Assembly (NCBI GenBank): GCA_963573385.1
Contig: CAUYLG010059250.1
Coordinates: 57,227 to 121,226 of the forward strand
Length of the DNA stretch: 64,000 nucleotides
Direction: 5' to 3'
From: Cacajao melanocephalus
Lineage: Eukaryota; Chordata; Mammalia; Primates; Pitheciidae
Positions 11,740-23,813 of the stretch are shown one piece after another. Below the pieces are notes generated by a model. It made no database searches. It had not been told where the DNA came from and worked only from the letters and a program-made list of their open reading frames with translations. A program made the position numbers and the translations under genes. The stretch's first letter is position 1, and every line of letters begins with the position of its first letter.

Positions 11740-12498
11740 GGTAGCATTGCAGTGGTCATGAGCACGTACTTCTTAGATCTCTTACTGATGGACAGCCTCA
11801 GCTGCTGTACTCCAAATTCATCACCATATCTCTGCAGAGGCCACACTTCCCAACAGCTATTCCCAGCCCATAGCTAAGCCCACCAGGAAAACTAAGCCAG
11901 TTCCATTCTTGAGAAAGGGAGACTCTTCTGCTGAGCAACTGTGGCCTTCAGAGAACATCTTTAGGATGACCCTGAATCTAAGACCACCCATCCATCCATC
12001 CTCCCTTCTCTCTCTTCTTCACAGAACTACTTCCCTGTCTGATGGCTTTCCTGGCCTTCTCTAGCCTCCCCCCTGCCATTTTCATTGATTTTTTCCTTTT
12101 ATTTATTATGTTTTGAGACAGGGTCTCAGTCTGTCATCCGGGCTGAAGTGCAGTGGGGTGATCATGACTCACTGTAGCCTCAAACTCCCTGGCTTAAGCA
12201 ATCCTCTCACCTCAGCCTCCTAGTAGCTGGGATGACAGACATGGACCACCACACCTGGTTAATTTTTGTATTTTTTTTTTGTAGAGACAGGGTTTTGCCA
12301 TGTTTCCCAGGCTGTTCTTGAATTCCTGGGCTTAAGCAATCTACCTACCTTGGCCTCCCAAAGGGCTGGGATTACATGTGTGAGCTATTGCACTCTACCT
12401 CCAATTTTAACTCACAGGCATTTTCCCCGATAAATCCCTTACCTGTTTATTCCTGTCTTAGTGTGCATCTTGGAGGACCTGAACTAACACAAGTATCT
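11740..12498 (+). mobile_element. Unclassified old LTR-like repeat split by an Alu
   Basis: Text before the Alu at 12109-12399 and the text after it (CAGGCATTTTCCCCGATAAA, GGAGGACCTGAACTAACAC) resembles a medium-reiterated LTR 3' end. I cannot name the family. Confidence 0.35.
12109..12399 (-). mobile_element. AluJ-type SINE, minus strand
   Basis: It reads as TTTTGAGACAGGGTCTCAGTCTG... to ...TGTGAGCTATTGCACTCTACC, the reverse complement of an old Alu. It interrupts an unclassified older repeat (about 11740-12498). Confidence 0.92.
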
Positions 12499-12689
12499 AT
12501 TATGGTGGTAAATTTATGCTTATATGTGTAATTATTTCTTTTAACTGACTAGTTTTTATTCCTTGATCTCATTCCTCAAAGCAAACCTCTTTTTGACTTT
12601 TTTTCATTAAACAACTCAAAGCATTTAGTTTTATACATATAAACAATCATATATGTGCAATTACTTGACAAATGCCTACCTCTCAGAGT

Positions 12690-12825
12690 AGATATGAGGG
12701 CAGAGACCAGATTGAGCATATATTTGTCTTTGGTTTATCATTAAATCCCAGGACCTCCACCAGGGCTGAGCTCTCACACTGTGAGCTCCCACAGTGGGTG
12801 CTCATGAACATTTGTTAATTTCACA
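12690..12825 (+). mobile_element. L2 LINE 3'-end remnant
   Basis: ATATGAGGGCAGAGACCAGA, the CCCAGGACCTCCACCAGGGC equivalent and GGGTGCTCATGAACATTTG match the last part of L2. Confidence 0.65.
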
Positions 12826-13194
12826 GTGATTGAAACAATTAAAAATATAATGCAATAGAAAATGGAAGGTATGCTTAAATGTAATGTATGTTTGTCCTAA
12901 TTATAGGCTTTATAGTTATTTTTCAACATAGAAAACTGAAATTGGGGCATGATCTTGGAGAAGAAGGTAAGTAAGGCAAATGTGGTCAGTCACAGCAGTC
13001 TATGTTGTAATATAGCGACTTAGAATTGGATCACATTTCAGTGTGCTTGTAGGATGGACCTCTGGTTTTTCCTTCCCTAAGCCATAATAGTTTGGTAATG
13101 GAGAATACATTGAAAAGTGTCAATCCAAATACTGACCAAGATTGGGCAAGTCAGGTAGTAGGCAAAGAAAGCAGTTGACACTGTTTTGAGACTT

Positions 13195-13330
13195 GACTTG
13201 CTTGAAATCTACAGGCAGCCAGCTCCGGATCTTGGGCAAGTCACTTTGCCTCTCCAGATTCTGATATTTCCATCTTTACCATGAGAGGAGTGGCCTGGAA
13301 CCTCTGAGGCACCTCTGGCTTGGGTAGCCC
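13195..13330 (+). mobile_element. MIR SINE remnant
   Basis: TCTTGGGCAAGTCACTTTGC and CTCTCCAGATTCTGATATTTCC resemble the middle of the sense MIR. Confidence 0.55.
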
Positions 13331-13864
13331 TGGATTCCAAGTGGAGAGGAGAGAGAGGGCGGGAAGGAGGGACCTCTTTCTTGTTCCTTGCTGTGTTTCC
13401 AGTACCCACCTCAGTGCCTGCATTTCAGGAGGCACTCAAGAAATCTTGCCTGAACGAATGAATGGAAACCTGAATGGAGAATACCTCTTCTTTCTCCTGG
13501 GTACACACTGTTTCAGGGCCCCAATCTGTGCTAGCAGGGGAGGCAGGAAGCAGCTGTTTACCTTTGAGGGAGCGGCTGGGTGATCTGCCTGTGTAAATAG
13601 CCATTTACCCAGGTGTCAAGAGGAGCAACTGAAAGAGAACACACATTTATTCCTTTCCTCATGGTAATGATCCAGAAATCCTGGCTTGTCTCTGCATTTT
13701 TCTGGGCACTGCTGCAGGGGGAGCCTGGTCTTTTTCTAACACAGCCGCGGACCAAGCATGATCCCCAGTACTACTCTCCCTCTCCTACCCCAAGTCACTC
13801 CCTCTCTAGTCACCCTTCTAGTCACCTGTTTACGCTTCAGGGCAAAAACCAGTAACTGAAGTTA

Positions 13865-14000
13865 CCTTTTAATTGAACGTTTTGGCCTCCCTGTTGTCTG
13901 TATCCTTTTCCTACTATGTAAACACCTTGAGAATAAATTGCCTTGTTCCATGCTCTATCCCCACACCTGGAAGAATTTCTGGTCTTGGTGAGACTGCTGA
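13865..14000 (+). mobile_element. L2-like remnant
   Basis: ACTATGTAAACACCTTGAGA, then ATAAATTGCCTTGTTCCATG, resembles the L2 terminal region. Weak match. Confidence 0.35.
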
Positions 14001-14499
14001 ATCAATGGACAAGCAAGGTTTGTACCAAGCCTGGTTTAGTGCAGTCCCCAACCTGAAAGAGTGCCTGAAATTCCCATTATTAAAGTCACCTCTGGGTTAA
14101 GTCTGCATTCTTCACTCAATCACAGCACACCACTTTTAGCTTTGTCATATTTCCTACTTTTACTTACTTATTTCCTTAATTCATCTTCCCTCTTTAATTT
14201 AAATAAATGTATGTAAAATGCAAATTGTATGTCATGACTATGAACGGAAACCAATTGCACTTTCCATAAATAGAAAGTAACCATGAAAATAAATACAATA
14301 ATCACAAACTGTAGTGGCAAGAGGATGGTGGATGGAACTCTATTTCAACATATTCTTTATTTTGTAATTCTGGGTATTTTATTGTAAGTATTTACAAGCA
14401 TTATTTTGATACAGGGTTCATAGACTTCACCAGATGTCCAAAGGAGCCCATATCATTTTTCTTAAGAACACCAGAGTAGAGATACCAAGACATTGACTG

Positions 14500-14690
14500 C
14501 CAAGCTTGAGATCTTTCTCTGTTAAAAAAACAATTATCAAATAATATTAGGGTGGTATAAAAGACATGTTAGCACCAAGCTGAGACTTTCTCTATGATAT
14601 AATAAAAAAAATTATCAAACAGCATTAGGATGGTATAAAAGACATGTTAGCACCAAGCTGAAGCTTCCTCTATGATATAATCAGAATGAC
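14500..14690 (+). repeat. Tandem repeat, period about 75-78 bp, 2.4 copies
   Basis: CCAAGCTTGAG/CCAAGCTGAG begins units at 14500, 14575 and 14653. Each full unit contains AATTATCAAA and GGTATAAAAGACATGTTAGC. Confidence 0.92.
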
Positions 14691-14709
14691 TGAAAGGGAA
14701 TAGAAAAGG

Positions 14710-15011
14710 GGCCAGGTATAGCATCTCACACCTGTAATTCCAGCACTTTGAGAGGCCCCAGTAGGTGGATTGCTTGAGGCCAGGAGTTTAAGACTAGTCT
14801 GGGCAACATAGTGAGACCCTGTCTCTATAAAATTTTTCTTAGAAAATTAGTTGGATATGATGGTGCATGCCTGTAGTCCCAGCTACTCAAGAGGCTGAGG
14901 CAGGAGGATCACTTAAGTCCAGGAGTTTGAGGCTGCAGTGAGCTATGATTACACTACTGCACTACAGCCTGGACAACAGAGAACCTTCTCTTAAAAAAAA
15001 CAAACAAACAG
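14710..15011 (+). mobile_element. AluJ-type SINE
   Basis: A full-length diverged Alu from GGCCAGGTATAGCATCTCA to a tail of the form AAAAAAAACAAACAAACAG. It lies between a tandem repeat and a long hairpin. Confidence 0.93.
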
Positions 15012-15037
15012 AAAAGTGAGTGACTTTCTCCATGTAA

Positions 15038-15110
15038 CTTACTGTCTGTGGGCTCTATTAAATTATCTCAAGGAACCTGAGATGATTTAATGGAGCCCAC
15101 AGACAATAAG
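15038..15110. repeat. Near-perfect 33-bp inverted repeat with 7-nt loop
   Basis: Arm 15038-15070 and arm 15078-15110 are reverse complements at about 30 of 33 positions, separated by AGGAACC. The core TGTCTGTGGGCTC pairs with GAGCCCACAGACA. It lies 26 bp after an Alu tail. I do not recognise a MITE or miRNA family. Confidence 0.92.
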
Positions 15111-17543
15111 ACTTAGTAAGATGTTCAGAAACCCCAATTGTACCTATATTACTTAGGGTTAAAATTGCAAATATATTAGTACCATTATTTTGGATTATCA
15201 GTTCATATCATTAAATATTTGTTGAGGGACCATTATATGCACAGCTCATGTGCTAAGCCCATGTACTAAGTATCTCTTGAGTAACGTGAATGGAGAATGA
15301 CTATGTAATCATGGCTATTTTAAAGTCTATGACTAGTAACTCCAATATCCGGACACTCTTAGGGTCTGCTCCTCATCTGTTTCTTCAGTCATGTGGTCTT
15401 GTCTCCTTAAATGACTGGTAGTTTGAAATTAGATGCCAGATGTGTATATAAAACGAAGATAATTTGAGCCTCTTGGTAATTTTATTTTCTTTCAAAGAAG
15501 ATTCATTTTTATTTTTAGTAAACAGCATAGAGGCAGATCACCTAATCCAATCAGGGATAATGTTTAATCAAAGCTGGACTTTGTTATTTGTGAGGGTTGG
15601 TCTATTTCTGGTTCACCCCTACATTCTAGAGTATAGCCCTTGGTGGATGTCAACTAAAATCTTGGGATACTTATCATGGACTCTTTTCCTTATAGGGCTC
15701 TGAATTCCAATTTTTCCATATAGTATGATAAGACTGCCAGAAGCCTAGCTCAGCTTTTCTGCTCTCAGCCAGTACTTGTGAATCAGCTTAAGGCCTTGAG
15801 AGGAAAAGCAGACTGAACATCGAGCACACCTCTTCGTACTTCCCTTTCCTCAGGAATCTTAGCCCCTCAGGTCCTTGCTGACATGGTAGCTCCCTAACGC
15901 CTTCAAACCAAATCAATGGAATATTTTGTCTGGCTTTTCTGGTTGCCCTTGGCTAATGGATTGATCTATGACAAACAAGTCTGTCATTACAGCCTGCAGG
16001 TCGTATCATTACATGGGAAGAGCAAATTACAAAAGAATATGTAGGGTGTGATCCTATAGTCATTAAAATAAAAATATTGATAATTTGTTAGAATGCTCAG
16101 GGATGTAATCTGAAAGAGGAGTTACCTAATCATTTACATTGGTTACCTGTTATGCAGTATTTCCTTTCACTTTCTATGCTACCTATTTTTTTTGTAATGT
16201 TTGGACTCTAGTTTTCAGTGAAGATATATTTCATAACATGAGGAAGTTTGTAAGGTCATTTCCAGAAGGTGAAAGAAATAAAAAAGGCATAACAAAGTAG
16301 CTAGAAGGTGAGCTTGTCCTTATCTCTGTTTTCTAATCTGGGAAAGCCAAGCTTACAGAGAATCCAGCAATAGAGGGAAAGGTATGGTACCATGGTTAGA
16401 CTTATGCTGTTAATTATGGTAGCCTTCCCTTACAGTACCAAGAGGCCTCTTGGTTCAGGGTTTTTCAAGGTTGGTAAGTTAACTGTAGTGACTCCAAATT
16501 ATTTACTGGGTCATTTAAACTACTTGATCTGCAAATAAAAGGGAAACTGAAATTATAGAAATCTTCCAAGTCTAAGAAAACATTTACTTAGCCAAACTAA
16601 CTTTAGCATGCAACTAATTAAAAAGGACTTCCTTCTTGGAAAGAGAGACACATATCCAGAGTGCTGTAATTTATTTAACAGTTCATTTTGAAAACTCTAT
16701 TCCATCACTTTGTAAGTGAACACTGAAATACAACTTTGGAAATTAATATTCATGTGAACTAATTTTTATCTTACTGATTCTACCCAGATTTCTAGCCCTT
16801 TAAGATGATTTTGAGTCTGAATCTCATTTCCAACCATCTTAATTAATGTTTTCATCATTTTGTCAACTAAGAATTCAGTGGATATATTTTCTATGTCCTA
16901 ACCTGCTTATTAAAATATTGGGAACTTTTTTTAAGAAATCAGAACTGAGGGCAAGATAAAGTTGGACTTTACTAAAGACTTCTTCCAGCCTGTCAGTAAT
17001 GAATCAACACCTTTGTGTATGATTGTTCCATATGCTTCAAATCCACTTGACTACACTATAATTTTAGCCACATTTCCCTCTTCCACTAGAGCTGTTAAAG
17101 AATTTATTCCCATTCAAGTCCTCTTGGTGAACTAACTTAGCTATAGATCACAAGAGGCAGGCCTTGCATACCACCTGACCCATGCTCCTAGTCACAGCCT
17201 ATTGGACCGAGGGCAAACACTTGATGAAAACTGGGCCAGTCAGATTCTCTATCTCAAGAATTTCACAAACACAAGGGTCATGTGACTTAGGAGCTGAAGG
17301 TACCATCATGGGGCACTCATGATGAGCTTTATATAAGCAGAAGGGTGAGGAGAAAGAGAAAACCAAAGCATGCATGCTGAAAGAAATATAAATTTGAAAC
17401 CATGAAGAAGGAAAAACACAAAGAGAGTAGCTGCCTATTGGCTTCCCAGTTCTCTGGAGTTCTGACTTTGATAACTGCACTTGGATTCTGTGAAGTTTTT
17501 TTGTGAAATTTTAAAATAAACTCCGTTTTTTGGCATGAGTAAA
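15111..17543. other. Intergenic, mostly unassigned
   Basis: Apart from a short L2 remnant, no element is clear. Text at 17180-17530 reads like an old DNA transposon or LTR remnant that I cannot name. Confidence 0.5.
15195..15265 (-). mobile_element. L2 LINE 3'-end remnant
   Basis: TTAAATATTTGTTGAGGGAC, then CATTATATGCACAGCTCATG, resembles the antisense L2 end. Confidence 0.5.
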
Positions 17544-18250
17544 TGTTATAGGCTGAACTGTGTCCCCTACACAGTTTATTTGTCAGCCAGATCCCGTGGC
17601 TTATGCCTGTAATCCCAGTACTTTGGAAGTCTGAGGTGGGTGGATCCCTTGAGGTCAGGAGTTCGAGACCACCCTGGGTTTTTTAGTAGAAACCCAGTCT
17701 CTACTAAAAATACAAAAATCAGCCAGGCATGTTGGCACGTGCCTGTAATTCCAGCTACTTGGGAGGCTGAGGCAGGAGAATCACTTGAACCTGGGAGGTA
17801 GAGGCTGTGGTGAACCAAGATTATGCTGCTGTACTTCAGCTGGGGCAACAGAGCGAGACTCCATATAAAAAATTTAAAAAAAATTCATATGTGGAAGTTC
17901 TAACCTCCAGTACCTCAGAATGTGATTGTATTTGGAGATTGAGCCTGTAAAGAGGTAGTTAGGTTAAAATGAGGCCCTTACGGTGGGCCCTAATCCAATC
18001 TGTCCTGTGACCTTATAAGAGAGAGAGAGGAAGAGACATCAGAGAAGTGCACTCACAGAGGAAAGGCCACATGAGGACACAGTGAGAAGGTGACCATCAG
18101 CAAGCCAAGGAGAGAGGCCTCAGGAAAATCCAAACCTGCTGCACCTTTATCCGGGACTTCCACCCTTCATAACCATGAGAATATGAATTTCTGTTGTGAA
18201 AGCCACACAGCCTATAGTATTTTGTTATGACTACCCTAATGGACTCATAT
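17544..18250 (+). mobile_element. MaLR LTR (MLT1/MST-like) split by an Alu
   Basis: The sequence starts TGTTATAGGCTGAACTGTGT, is broken by the Alu at 17586-17885, and continues with TCTAACCTCCAGTACCTCAG, GGTGGGCCCTAATCCAATC, GGACACAGTGAGAAGGTGAC and TTTCTGTTGTGAAAGCCAC. This is a solo LTR of the ERVL-MaLR superfamily; no internal region is seen. Confidence 0.8.
17586..17885 (+). mobile_element. AluS-type SINE inserted in a MaLR LTR
   Basis: A dimeric Alu ending in an A/T-rich tail. The flanks (17544-17585 and 17886-18250) join into one MLT1/MST-like LTR, showing that the Alu is the younger insertion. Confidence 0.93.
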
Positions 18251-18289
18251 AGCAAGTCTAAGACGGTTTCACTGCTTTCCACTCCATGT

Positions 18290-18840
18290 AACAGAAAACT
18301 AGGACTCAACTGGATCAAAAGATAAGATTGAGTTATTTTACAAACTAGAAATCAGGATAGAAGGAGCTCCAGGGTTAATCAGTGACTCATGACATCATCA
18401 AGGATCTATGTTCTTTCCATGTTTCTGTCTCTCCATTCTCATCTCAGAGTGTCAGCTCTGACCTCAAGCTAAAGATCTTCTCATGCTGATGAGCTGGCTA
18501 CAACATTTGAAGACATGACACTGTCCAGAAGAAGAAACCATTATATATTTTTTAGTATTTCTTTTTAAAAGCAAGAAACCCTTCTTAGAAGCCCTCTTGT
18601 ACTCTTTTCCACGTCTTATCGACCAGAAATGCATCAGAGACCATGACTCCAGTAATCATTGGCAGTGAAAATAGGGCCATCCTGAAGGATCCTCCCAGGA
18701 TAAATATGGTCCCAAAGAGAAGGGAGAACCTAAATAAAATAGAGGTAGGCTTAAGGAAAAAAGAGAGGGAATGAATTTGTAGTATGGTAACCAACAGTGT
18801 CTCTCTCGTTTGTTTTACCAATGCTCCCTAGACAGGAATT
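18290..18840. mobile_element. Medium-reiterated old repeat, family not named
   Basis: Text such as GAGTTATTTTACAAACTAG and AAATCAGGATAGAAGGAGC, with wording shared with 37675-38170, indicates a common mammalian interspersed repeat. It abuts the MaLR LTR. Confidence 0.35.
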
Positions 18841-18999
18841 GTGTGCAAAATTGTCATGGGAGATTTTGACAAATGTGTTACTGAAATAGCAACACTTTTT
18901 TTAATGACACTCCTCTCATCTATCAATTTATTTAATATATACCAACAAGTACAGAATAAATTTGGATTTTCATAAGGCTGCATAACTTAAACTTTTTGT

Positions 19000-19095
19000 A
19001 TGCATTATGTCTTTTGCTATAGAGAACGATTTTACAGAATGAGAAACTGAGGCTCAGAGACTTGAAATGATTTGCTTGAGCACACACAATGTTTG
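19000..19095 (-). mobile_element. MIR SINE remnant
   Basis: TTACAGAATGAGAAACTGAG, then GGCTCAGAGACTTGAAATG, is the antisense MIR core. Confidence 0.75.
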
Positions 19096-19379
19096 TCCTA
19101 GCATAGTGAATAAAATGACCAGGAGGCACATGTCAGTAGTGATGGATTAGATTGGATTAGAGCAATAAATTAGTAAAATCGTAGGAATCTAGGTGAGATT
19201 ATGAGGACCTTGAATGTCAGAGGAAGGAGTTTGAAATTGATTAAACATATAATAAAGTCTTAATCTGAGGCATGATCTGATGAAACGATATATCAGAAAG
19301 ATTGATCAAACACTGGTTTCTAAAAGCAGTTAATAAGTGGCTTAACCAAATAGCAGACAGAGGCCAGACTTAATTTGAG

Positions 19380-19490
19380 ATTCATTCATTTTCCTCCAGC
19401 CAAAATTTATTGAGCCTATACTATGTGAGAGGTCCTGTATTCAGCAGTAGGGTTCAGAGGATGTGTAAGCCAGGTATGGTCACTTTCCTT
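19380..19490 (-). mobile_element. L2 LINE 3'-end remnant
   Basis: AAAATTTATTGAGCCTATAC, then TATGTGAGAGGTCCTGTATT, matches the antisense L2 end. Confidence 0.6.
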
Positions 19491-20109
19491 ATATCAGTTA
19501 AGGTCAGAAGGGTCTGTATTAATCAGGATAGGCTGGGCCACGCTGCTGTAACAAATTGACACTGGTTATCTTGTACTGCAATACTATCAAGACATGTTTC
19601 TGCTCGTGTGAATTCTGAGGCATGAATTGTCTTCTTCCATCTGGTGTCTGTGTCTTCCAAGGCCACCTTAGTAGGTCAAGAAAGATATGGAGAAAGCATA
19701 CCAATTCTTAATTGCCTTAGCCTGGAAGTGGCACATGTTACTTCTGCTCACAGTCCGTTGACCAGAACTGGTCACATCACTCCCCACCTAACATCAGGCA
19801 AAACTGGGAAATACATAGTGGGGAGCATTATGTATTTGGTGAGAATTAACTGTTTCTGCCACAAAATTTTATAATAAATACCTTAGGTAAAGGTCTGTCT
19901 CCTCTTTATTCACTTACAAAGTTGTACTATGCAAGGAGTAGTTATATAAACATCATTTTAATGACAACTTTTGCTTAAGGAGAAAAAGCATCATATTAAC
20001 CTTGCTTTCAGACTGTGTACTTAAGGAGAAGATAAAGAATAACAAGTCAGTACTAAAGAAAGGTGACATTTTAATTTCTTTGTCCTGCAGTGATATAGTA
20101 GAGAGACCT

Positions 20110-20285
20110 CACTTTGCATCACTTTGCTGCATTTGCATCCTTAAGCAAGTCACAGAACCTGGGTGAGCCTCCTTCAGCTTAACAAAGAGAATAATACTTA
20201 TCTACCCCAGAGAGATGTCATGAGGATCAAAATTTAAAATACAGATCTTGAAAATGTCTACATGCCACCACCACTGACACACAGA
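20110..20285 (+). mobile_element. MIR SINE remnant
   Basis: TTAAGCAAGTCACAGAACC, then AGAATAATACTTATCTACC and TCATGAGGATCAAAATTTA follow the sense MIR order. Confidence 0.6.
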
Positions 20286-20629
20286 AGAAACTAATTAAAT
20301 ATTAAATAAGCCTGCTCTATATGGGTCAAAACAAATTTTAGATTACAACTCACAGCTGCGTTTTATTTTTTTATGCCATCATCTATCCTCTTGTATCGAA
20401 TCTAACTCAGCTGCTTGGCCTTCAAAACTCCATGATGTTTCACTTCCAAGCCTGTCTCCTCCCCCCATGACTTCCCAGCATCTTATCTCACCAAACTTTT
20501 ACCCTCAACACTCACTCACTCTTCCTGCTAAACAATTTTGCTTGCTGCTTGAAACTTTTGGTAGGTCTCTAAAATACTCTTTCCATGGCACCCGACTGCA
20601 TTATTGCAAAATAGGGGGCTCCTCCTTAC

Positions 20630-20960
20630 TCTTTTCCAGGCCAGTCCCTCCAGAAGGATCATGATTTCTGAGCCATTGACATGGGGCTTGGCCATCTGAT
20701 TTGCTTTGCCCAGTGAAAAGTGAGTGGGAATGATGTGAGCAGAAGCTTTGATAGCCGTAGCGGGTTTGCACTCTCTTTTGCCTCTGTTTCAAGAACATGC
20801 CCCAGATAGAAGCTTCTTTTTCACCTTTGGTCCTGAGATGAAGATGTACAAATGAACAGCAGCTGATGGCTGATGGATAGGAACAGGGCTGATAAATAGT
20901 CCTCTGTGCTGGTAACTCACTAAGATAGTAATGGTTATCTGTTACTGAAGCTTTATCTAC
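20630..20960 (+). mobile_element. MaLR-like (MLT1-class) LTR remnant
   Basis: GGGGCTTGGCCATCTGATTT, GCTTTGCCCAGTGAAAAGTG and GGGAATGATGTGAGCAGAAG match the MLT1 class. The antisense 161-codon frame over this stretch is not a gene. Confidence 0.55.
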
Positions 20961-21079
20961 CCAACAGATGGCTGATGCAACCCCAAATTCCCACCACACA
21001 TAGAATCTTTTCTCTTCAATAACTGTGTTCAAAACTTCCCTCCACCAGGATATTTTTTCATCCCTCTTGTCTCCCCCAA

Positions 21080-21385
21080 ATGCCATCTACTTTCAAATGC
21101 CTTCTCCAAGAAGGTTCCTCTGATTATCCTGATCATAAATGATCCTTCTCTTTTCTAAGTAACACCCTAACATATTACCTGTAACAATGTCTGTAAATAA
21201 ATATCTGTTGACTACACTAGCCTGAGAATGCTTTTCCTATGGCACTGACTACAATATTTCATTATTGCAAGACTTTCCTCATGTCTTGTCATGTTTAGTG
21301 TAAAGAGGGATCATGCTTTTTCCATTTCTGGAAACATAGTACCATATAGTTAAAAAGGCACAGTAAACATTTGTTGAAAAATAAA
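21080..21385 (+). mobile_element. L2 LINE 3'-end remnant
   Basis: CTTCTCCAAGAAGGTTCCTC, then GATTATCCTGATCATAAATG, and the final CAGTAAACATTTGTTGAA match the L2 end in order. Confidence 0.65.
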
Positions 21386-23463
21386 TAACACAGGTTTCAG
21401 CTCTGGGTAAAATGGGGTAATCACACTCTACTCTCTTGCTGGCACTGAACACAGCTCTCTAACTTGGTGCTTAAGCACACAAGGGGAATTCAGTTGGTGA
21501 TGGTTCCAGATTAAGAGGGCTCAGTCTTTCAGTTGAACAATAGTTGAAATGTGGTTTTGGACTGCAGAACAAGTTTTAGACTGGTGAGATGCAAAAACTT
21601 CCTTAAATCCCTTTCTCGGGGCCTGAGAATTGGCCAGTTCAGTTACACAAACATTAACCAGGACATTGGCTCTACAATGGCTAAAATTTTGTTCTTGTTG
21701 TTGTAGGTATGTGAGAAACCAACCAGAGTTCTTAATTCTAATGAGCTCTCCAGATTTATGGCTGCAGCATTCCCAGTAAGGGGTAGGGATGGGCATGTAA
21801 TAAGCTGCTCTCAGAAGATCAGAAAGAAAAGGGAAAGTGAGGAGGTACGATCTAGAATGCTCAGGGTGGTGTTTACATGACAATCTGTATGCCTTATGAA
21901 ACTGACTTTATTTCACAGTGAAGAAGATATTTTGAGGAACAGTAGAGAGTACTTCTTAAATAAATATTTACTTCCTCCTAAGGAAAAATAAAACAATTAA
22001 AATGTAGTAGCACTGGGAATATTGGCCAATAAACAAGCAACTTCGATGGAAAAAAAATCAGAATCAAACATGGATTTTACTCTAAGGTCTGGACTAATCC
22101 AGGACACTCATGGAATTTGTTGTGGTTGAATGAAGGAGGAGACCACATGCGGAAAGAGGCAATAGGCAGTGGGGGAAGCCAGCTTTAGAATCAGCCACAC
22201 AAGTTACAAGAGTGCCATTTTCAATAGCCGTCCTACCTCAAGATGTTCCAACCAAGTACCAGTTCTGAAGAATCTTCAAAACTTCATTGCCATCTTCATT
22301 TCCTGCCTGCCCTGGGCTTCCGGGGTGTGTGGATTGGGATAACAGGTGGAAGGGAAAACAGCAATGCTATTTCATTGCACAACTCTAGGGGGCATCATCC
22401 ACAATGCATTTATGTAGTGGAATGTAATTCTCCCTTTCCTCCCTGTGGCCTCAACAAGGAGGAAATGTTTTCCTGAACCATTTCAAAAACCACCTTTCTA
22501 TTTGATTTCCATTATATATTTAACTGTTCTTCAATTCCCAAAGCACTAGTTCAAAATTTTTAAATCTTTTCCTTTCCTTCAACATGTTGTTGACACAGGT
22601 TAGCGAGAGTAGATGAAGCTAAATGATTTTACCTGCTCTCCTTAAAAAGAAAATCTCTTGTGCTAACTAACCTCATTTTTTAAAACATGCATTTTAAAAA
22701 GTTCAAATCCTCTAATTTAACTTGTAAAACATTTAATATTTTGGATATATGGCTTTAATGACCATCCAAAAGTCACAGTGACTGGACAATGGGAGCTGCC
22801 AGACTATTGTCCATTGGACACAAAGCCATGAGGTGGCTCTTTTTCCCGGGTCAAGAGGTCAAGCTTCACAGCATTAATTTTGCTGAGTTTCTTTGTTATA
22901 AATAACAAACAAGGTCATTTATTTTCATTTTCTTGTTTCTAATTGCATGCATCTTCTCCCGAGGATGAACTCCATAAACAGGTGGCTGGAATGCTGGGGA
23001 GAAAACTTGAAACTGTTCCAGAAAAAGAGGGCATGTCCCACTCTGGCGAAACAGTTTGATGAGTTAGAGATTTAGTCACTGCAGGATACGCACCTGCACT
23101 ATTACTTGACAAGCAAACACTCATCTGTTTGGCACGCACAGATCTATGTAAATTAGGAGAGATTTTGCTGCTAGTCCTCGGCTGTTCTGTGATCAAATGC
23201 AATTGTTTCCCATTTCTTAAGAAATAGAATCTTTATTAGACTCAGTTCTTTCCTTGGTTATTTTTACAATGTTATTGTTCTATGGTTATTAAAAAATAAC
23301 GTCATATAAATTAAGCCTAGAAGCATGGATGCTTATTGAAGAAAGGATTGTCATGCAAGGTTCCAACTATGAGAGATATTTATGTGCAATGGTATATAGA
23401 GCTGTCATAGAAGGGTTTGGTTAATATCCGCCTAATGATTTTCTCTCCTTAATGCCTCTGTAG
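21386..23463. other. Repeat-poor upstream DNA
   Basis: No Alu, L2 or MIR is recognised over about 2 kb just before the candidate lncRNA terminal exon. It may be conserved regulatory DNA, but no specific site can be defended. Confidence 0.5.
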
Positions 23464-23813
23464 CTATCCCTTAGTGAAGAACAAAATTATGGACTGACCC
23501 TCACCCGTTTGCTAAGAAAGTACTGGGTCTTCAGCTTTCATTGTTCAGCGGGTGGTCTTTGTGGACAACACCAGGGGCCCCTCCTGCTGAAGACTGTCTG
23601 GACTTCCTGATTTTCACTCCTGTATAAACCCCCTCCCCCATTACTACTTTTGTCTCTTTGGGGGAAAAAAAATCTTTTTCACTTAAGCAAAATAAAAACT
23701 ACCCAGTATTTGTCTCTGGAGTGTAATTATAAACTTCATTGTACATTCTTCCTGGCTTTGATGCATATCTTGAAAAGTTCAGTGAAAATAAATTGTTTTT
23801 ATGAAAGCAGAGA
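23464..23813 (+). ncRNA. CASC16: Candidate 3'-terminal exon of upstream lncRNA (CASC16/LOC643714-like)
   Basis: A good acceptor (TTTTCTCTCC...CTCTGTAG, AG at 23462-23463) is followed by about 330 bp containing two AATAAA signals, at 23691-23696 and 23787-23792; cleavage about 20 nt after the second would fall near 23813. In human, the lncRNA CASC16 (LOC643714) lies upstream of TOX3, and I recall it ending roughly 5 kb from the TOX3 start with the breast-cancer SNP rs3803662 in its last exon; this segment is 5.3 kb upstream. No convincing ORF is present. The splice and poly(A) motifs are visible. The gene identity rests on remembered distances and synteny, so it is tentative. Confidence 0.35.

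Noticed and set aside
20601..21086. 161-codon minus-strand frame
   Set aside because: It runs across an MLT1-like LTR and flanking DNA; no recognisable protein.
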